From Formivibrio sp. (GTDB taxonomy: Bacteria > Pseudomonadota > Gammaproteobacteria > Burkholderiales > Chitinibacteraceae): a DNA stretch of 53,348 nt. The stretch lies in NCBI GenBank assembly GCA_031291275.1, contig JARLJJ010000416.1, positions 1-53,348 of the forward strand. The letters are read 5' to 3'. A model generated the notes under the pieces. The model did not search any database and had not been told where the DNA came from. It worked only from the letters and a program-made list of their open reading frames with translations. The position numbers were made by a program, and so were the translations under genes. Each line of letters begins with the position of its first letter. The first letter of the stretch is position 1. Shown piece after piece: positions 51,335-53,348 of the stretch.

Positions 51335-52021
51335 ATGCCAATTGAACCCATTACCAACTCGCGCTTATATCGGAAAGTGGCGGATCAAATCGCCCTGCTG
51401 ATTCAGAGCGGTGTATACCAACCCGGACAGAAATTACCTGGGGAACGCAATTTGATTGCACATTTGGGCGTCAGCAGAGCTTCGTTGCGTGAAGCCTTGA
51501 TTTCTCTGGAGGCAGAAGGGTTGATCGAGATTCGAGATCGCGCAGGCATTTTTGTGCTCAGCCATGACAAAGAGATCACCACTGCCACTCAAGAAACCGA
51601 TGTACTTGAACTTTTTTTTGCACGAGAGTTGGTCGAAGTAGAAATTGCAGCATTAGCAGCACGCCATGCTAAAGCAGAACATATTGATACGCTTATGTCC
51701 TTACTTGGGAAAATGGTTAATTGTTCGGTCTCTGACCTGCAATATGTTGATTATGATCGGCAATTTCATCAGACGTTGGCACAGGCCTGCGGCAATCGAG
51801 TGCTGCACCGCACGGTTAGCTTATTGTGGGAAAGCACGGAGCAGATCATAGATAAATCATCTGCCATGCTCACGAAGTCTGAGTCAACCTGGCAGGCTGT
51901 TGTGATGGAGCATCGCGATATCTTCCATGCCATTCGTGACAAAGATCCTCACTCCGCACGAATTGCGATGCACCTACACCTTAAGAATGCGATCGACAGG
52001 ATAAAAATCAGGCTGCACTAG
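51335..52021 (+). CDS. GntR-family regulator, FadR subgroup (FCD domain)
   Basis: A 228-residue repressor-like protein. Winged helix-turn-helix at about 15-75 (QPGQKLPGERNLIAHLGVS followed by RASLREALISLEAEGLIE), then an FCD effector domain with metal-binding acidic and histidine residues (DYDRQFHQTL, HRDIFHAI, HLHLKNAI). It resembles ExuR/UxuR/LgoR regulators of hexuronate and aldonate use. It lies 98 bp after the dehydrogenase gene in the same direction and has no evident ribosome site at the chosen ATG. It likely senses the pathway substrate or keto-acid. Confidence 0.85.
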   Translation: MPIEPITNSRLYRKVADQIALLIQSGVYQPGQKLPGERNLIAHLGVSRASLREALISLEAEGLIEIRDRAGIFVLSHDKEITTATQETDVLELFFARELVEVEIAALAARHAKAEHIDTLMSLLGKMVNCSVSDLQYVDYDRQFHQTLAQACGNRVLHRTVSLLWESTEQIIDKSSAMLTKSESTWQAVVMEHRDIFHAIRDKDPHSARIAMHLHLKNAIDRIKIRLH

Positions 52022-52078
52022 ATCCGAGTTCCTCACTCGAAAATCAGGAGTGCGAAGTTGCAATCATTGCCACCAAAC

Positions 52079-52108
52079 AAAAGTCCGCATCAATAGACGC
52101 GGACTTTT
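52079..52108. terminator. Bidirectional terminator between GntR and LacI regulator genes
   Basis: AAAAGTCCGC at 52079-52088 pairs with GCGGACTTTT at 52099-52108, a 10-bp stem with T-runs on both strands. It separates the convergent regulator genes. Confidence 0.9.
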
Positions 52109-52130
52109 GCATTATCAATCAGCAGGATAA

Positions 52131-53132
52131 TCAGTTGCGGCAGATTAGCCGACAAGGCACGGTATTGCGCAAGCTGAGCAGTTCTTTCCCTTCCATTTGC
52201 TCCAGCAATCTTTCAAAAATTAACGCGGCCAGCATGGCCTCATCTTGCCGTACCGACAATACCCGGTTGGGTAACAAATCCAGCATGGCATGATCATCGA
52301 AAGTACCGATCAGTATATCTGGCGGAATACGGCCCGAGACCTGTTTAAACTGCTGTAATGCGCCCTCAAGCACAAGAAGCGATGAACACATGAATGCCCG
52401 AGGAATCTGTCCAGACTCTGTAATCAATGAATGCATCATCTGGAAACCAGCAGCACTATTGTCTTCGGTAGCCCTGCTGACTAGCCCGGCATTATTCGTT
52501 ATTCCAGCTTCTTGGCAGGCGACAGAAAACCCACTCAATCGATCTTTAATGCTAGGTAAATCAGCCCGTGCGCTGAGAAAATAAACCGGTCCTTTTGCCT
52601 CGGCCAACATTCTGCGTGCCAGATCGAGTCCGCTGTGATAGTTATCACTCAATACCGTAGGGTATCGCAGCTGATTGTAATCGCGGTCGACCAACACAAC
52701 TGCCGTGCTGTTTTTGGGTGAAAATAGTTGCTTGTGTACCGGTATTTGACACGGCGCGACCACCAGACCATCCACGCCGCGGGCAAGCAGGCTATCGATA
52801 GCCCTGTTTTCCAATTCACAATCTTCGTGTGTCGACGCGGTTAGCAATACCAAACCCCGGTTACGGCAGTGCACTTCCAATTCGGCCATCAAGCGCGCAA
52901 AAAACGCGTTGGCCAGTTCCGGCACCACAAATCCTATTGCTTCACTGCGCTTGAGTTTAAGGCTGCGCGCGGCGTGATTTAGCTTGTAACCATGAAGTGC
53001 AACATAGTCTTCAATTTTTTTCTGGGTTTTGGCGCTGATGCGGTACTTCTCAGCTTGGCCATTAATGACCAAACGGACCGTGGTGATGGAAACCCCGATT
53101 TCCGTGGCAATTTCTTCAACGGTCTTGGACAT
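52131..53132 (-). CDS. LacI-family transcriptional regulator
   Basis: A 333-residue sugar-responsive regulator. The N-terminal helix-turn-helix (TVEEIATEIGVSITTVRLVING) and hinge (YKLNHAARSLKLKRSEAIGF) are classical; the rest is a periplasmic-binding-protein-like domain with VLVDRDYNQLRYPTV and DILIGTFDDHAMLDLLPNRV. The hinge helix and FDDHAMLD region recall the Cra/FruR branch. It lies 76 bp downstream of a second TRAP permease gene in the same direction and probably controls that system rather than the first. Confidence 0.9.
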   Translation of the reverse strand: MSKTVEEIATEIGVSITTVRLVINGQAEKYRISAKTQKKIEDYVALHGYKLNHAARSLKLKRSEAIGFVVPELANAFFARLMAELEVHCRNRGLVLLTASTHEDCELENRAIDSLLARGVDGLVVAPCQIPVHKQLFSPKNSTAVVLVDRDYNQLRYPTVLSDNYHSGLDLARRMLAEAKGPVYFLSARADLPSIKDRLSGFSVACQEAGITNNAGLVSRATEDNSAAGFQMMHSLITESGQIPRAFMCSSLLVLEGALQQFKQVSGRIPPDILIGTFDDHAMLDLLPNRVLSVRQDEAMLAALIFERLLEQMEGKELLSLRNTVPCRLICRN

Positions 53133-53173
53133 ATTTGATCAAGTTCTACAGGTGAGTAATTAACAGGCCAGCA

Positions 53174-53200
53174 AAATCCGGACCAATTTAGGGGTCCGGA
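53174..53200 (-). terminator. Hairpin after the second TRAP permease
   Basis: TCCGGACC at 53177-53184 pairs perfectly with 53193-53200. On the minus strand it is followed by four T residues. It lies just beyond the stop of the partial TRAP gene and would limit read-through into the LacI gene. Confidence 0.65.
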
Positions 53201-53208
53201 TCAAGCAT

Positions 53209-53348
53209 TTAATTTGTAACATAGCCCATGGACTGAGGCAGCCAGAGCACGATCTGCGGGAACAGTGTGATACTCAGCAACAGAAGCAATAGCATGAGAA
53301 GAAACAGCCATCCTTCTATCATCATGTCCTTGATCTTGATGCCGGTCA
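53209..53348 (-). CDS. TRAP transporter large permease, C-terminal end only (partial)
   Basis: The window cuts this gene; 45 complete C-terminal codons are visible. They read TGIKIKDMMIEGWLFLL followed by a leucine-rich helix and LFPQIVLWLPQSMGYVTN. This matches the last helix of DctM permeases, where a TGI segment precedes the final helix and the pattern FP-x-x-x-x-WLP ends it. It is a second TRAP system, next to a LacI-type regulator. Confidence 0.8.
   Translation of the reverse strand, partial: TGIKIKDMMIEGWLFLLMLLLLLLSITLFPQIVLWLPQSMGYVTN

Noticed and set aside
1..53348. CRISPR arrays, tRNA and rRNA genes
   Set aside because: I saw no regularly spaced repeats of CRISPR type and no cloverleaf or rRNA-like sequence by reading; a dedicated scan was not possible.

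Overview
The window reads as a piece of a betaproteobacterial chromosome of moderate GC. The reasons are the glyA-nrdR-ribD-ribE order, Shine-Dalgarno-led genes, proteobacterial housekeeping families (SbcCD, YecH, YehS, cytochrome b562, UxaC) and a canonical XerCD dif site. A member of the Neisseriales or Burkholderiales is my best guess. Because dif lies at 39418-39445, the window probably covers the chromosome terminus.

Layout: (1) 1-3692: an IS21-like element end, then a type I secretion pair (HlyD adaptor with its C-terminus apparently cut off by the element, and an HlyB-type ABC exporter). (2) 3.7-21.4 kb: a mosaic of short units: a dienelactone-hydrolase-like secreted enzyme, RIO kinase, fatty-acid-hydroxylase-type membrane enzyme, cytochrome b562, sbcDC, yecH, a YhcH anomerase, yehS, a glutamine-amidotransferase/YeeE/YedE operon, a DppA-like binding protein, a VIT1/CCC1 transporter, 6-phosphogluconate dehydrogenase, a BON lipoprotein, GlsB and DsrE. 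(3) 21.9-30.7 kb: one giant gene for a cyclic beta-1,2-glucan synthase (NdvB). (4) 30.8-31.9 kb: a NYN/LOTUS-type RNA-binding or nuclease protein.

(5) 32.1-39.4 kb: a complete filamentous-phage (inovirus) prophage of 7332 bp integrated at dif. Its main operon runs on the minus strand: ssDNA-binding protein, gpII-type replication initiator, a DUF4124-like secreted protein, three micro-proteins (36-44 aa, gpVII/gpIX-like), major coat gpVIII, gpIII, gpVI, Zot/gpI, a 45-aa lipoprotein and a membrane protein. Two regulator-like genes lie on the plus strand at the ends. No secretin is encoded, so the phage probably leaves through a host secretin. The right-end regulator gene runs through the recombination site, so integration swaps its last five codons.

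(6) 39.5-43.1 kb: ribE, ribD, nrdR, glyA. (7) 43.4-53.3 kb: a sugar-acid module: uxaC, a sigma-54-dependent PrpR-type activator, a divergent TRAP transporter (DctPQM) with a textbook -24/-12 promoter, a zinc dehydrogenase resembling L-galactonate/L-gulonate dehydrogenases, a GntR-FCD regulator, a LacI regulator and the end of a second TRAP permease. The likely logic is uptake of a sugar acid by TRAP, oxidation by the dehydrogenase to a keto-hexuronate, and entry into the hexuronate pathway to which UxaC also feeds.

Starts were chosen by Shine-Dalgarno position and family conservation. All function calls are from reading motifs and remembered families, not from database searches. I saw no tRNA, rRNA or CRISPR array.
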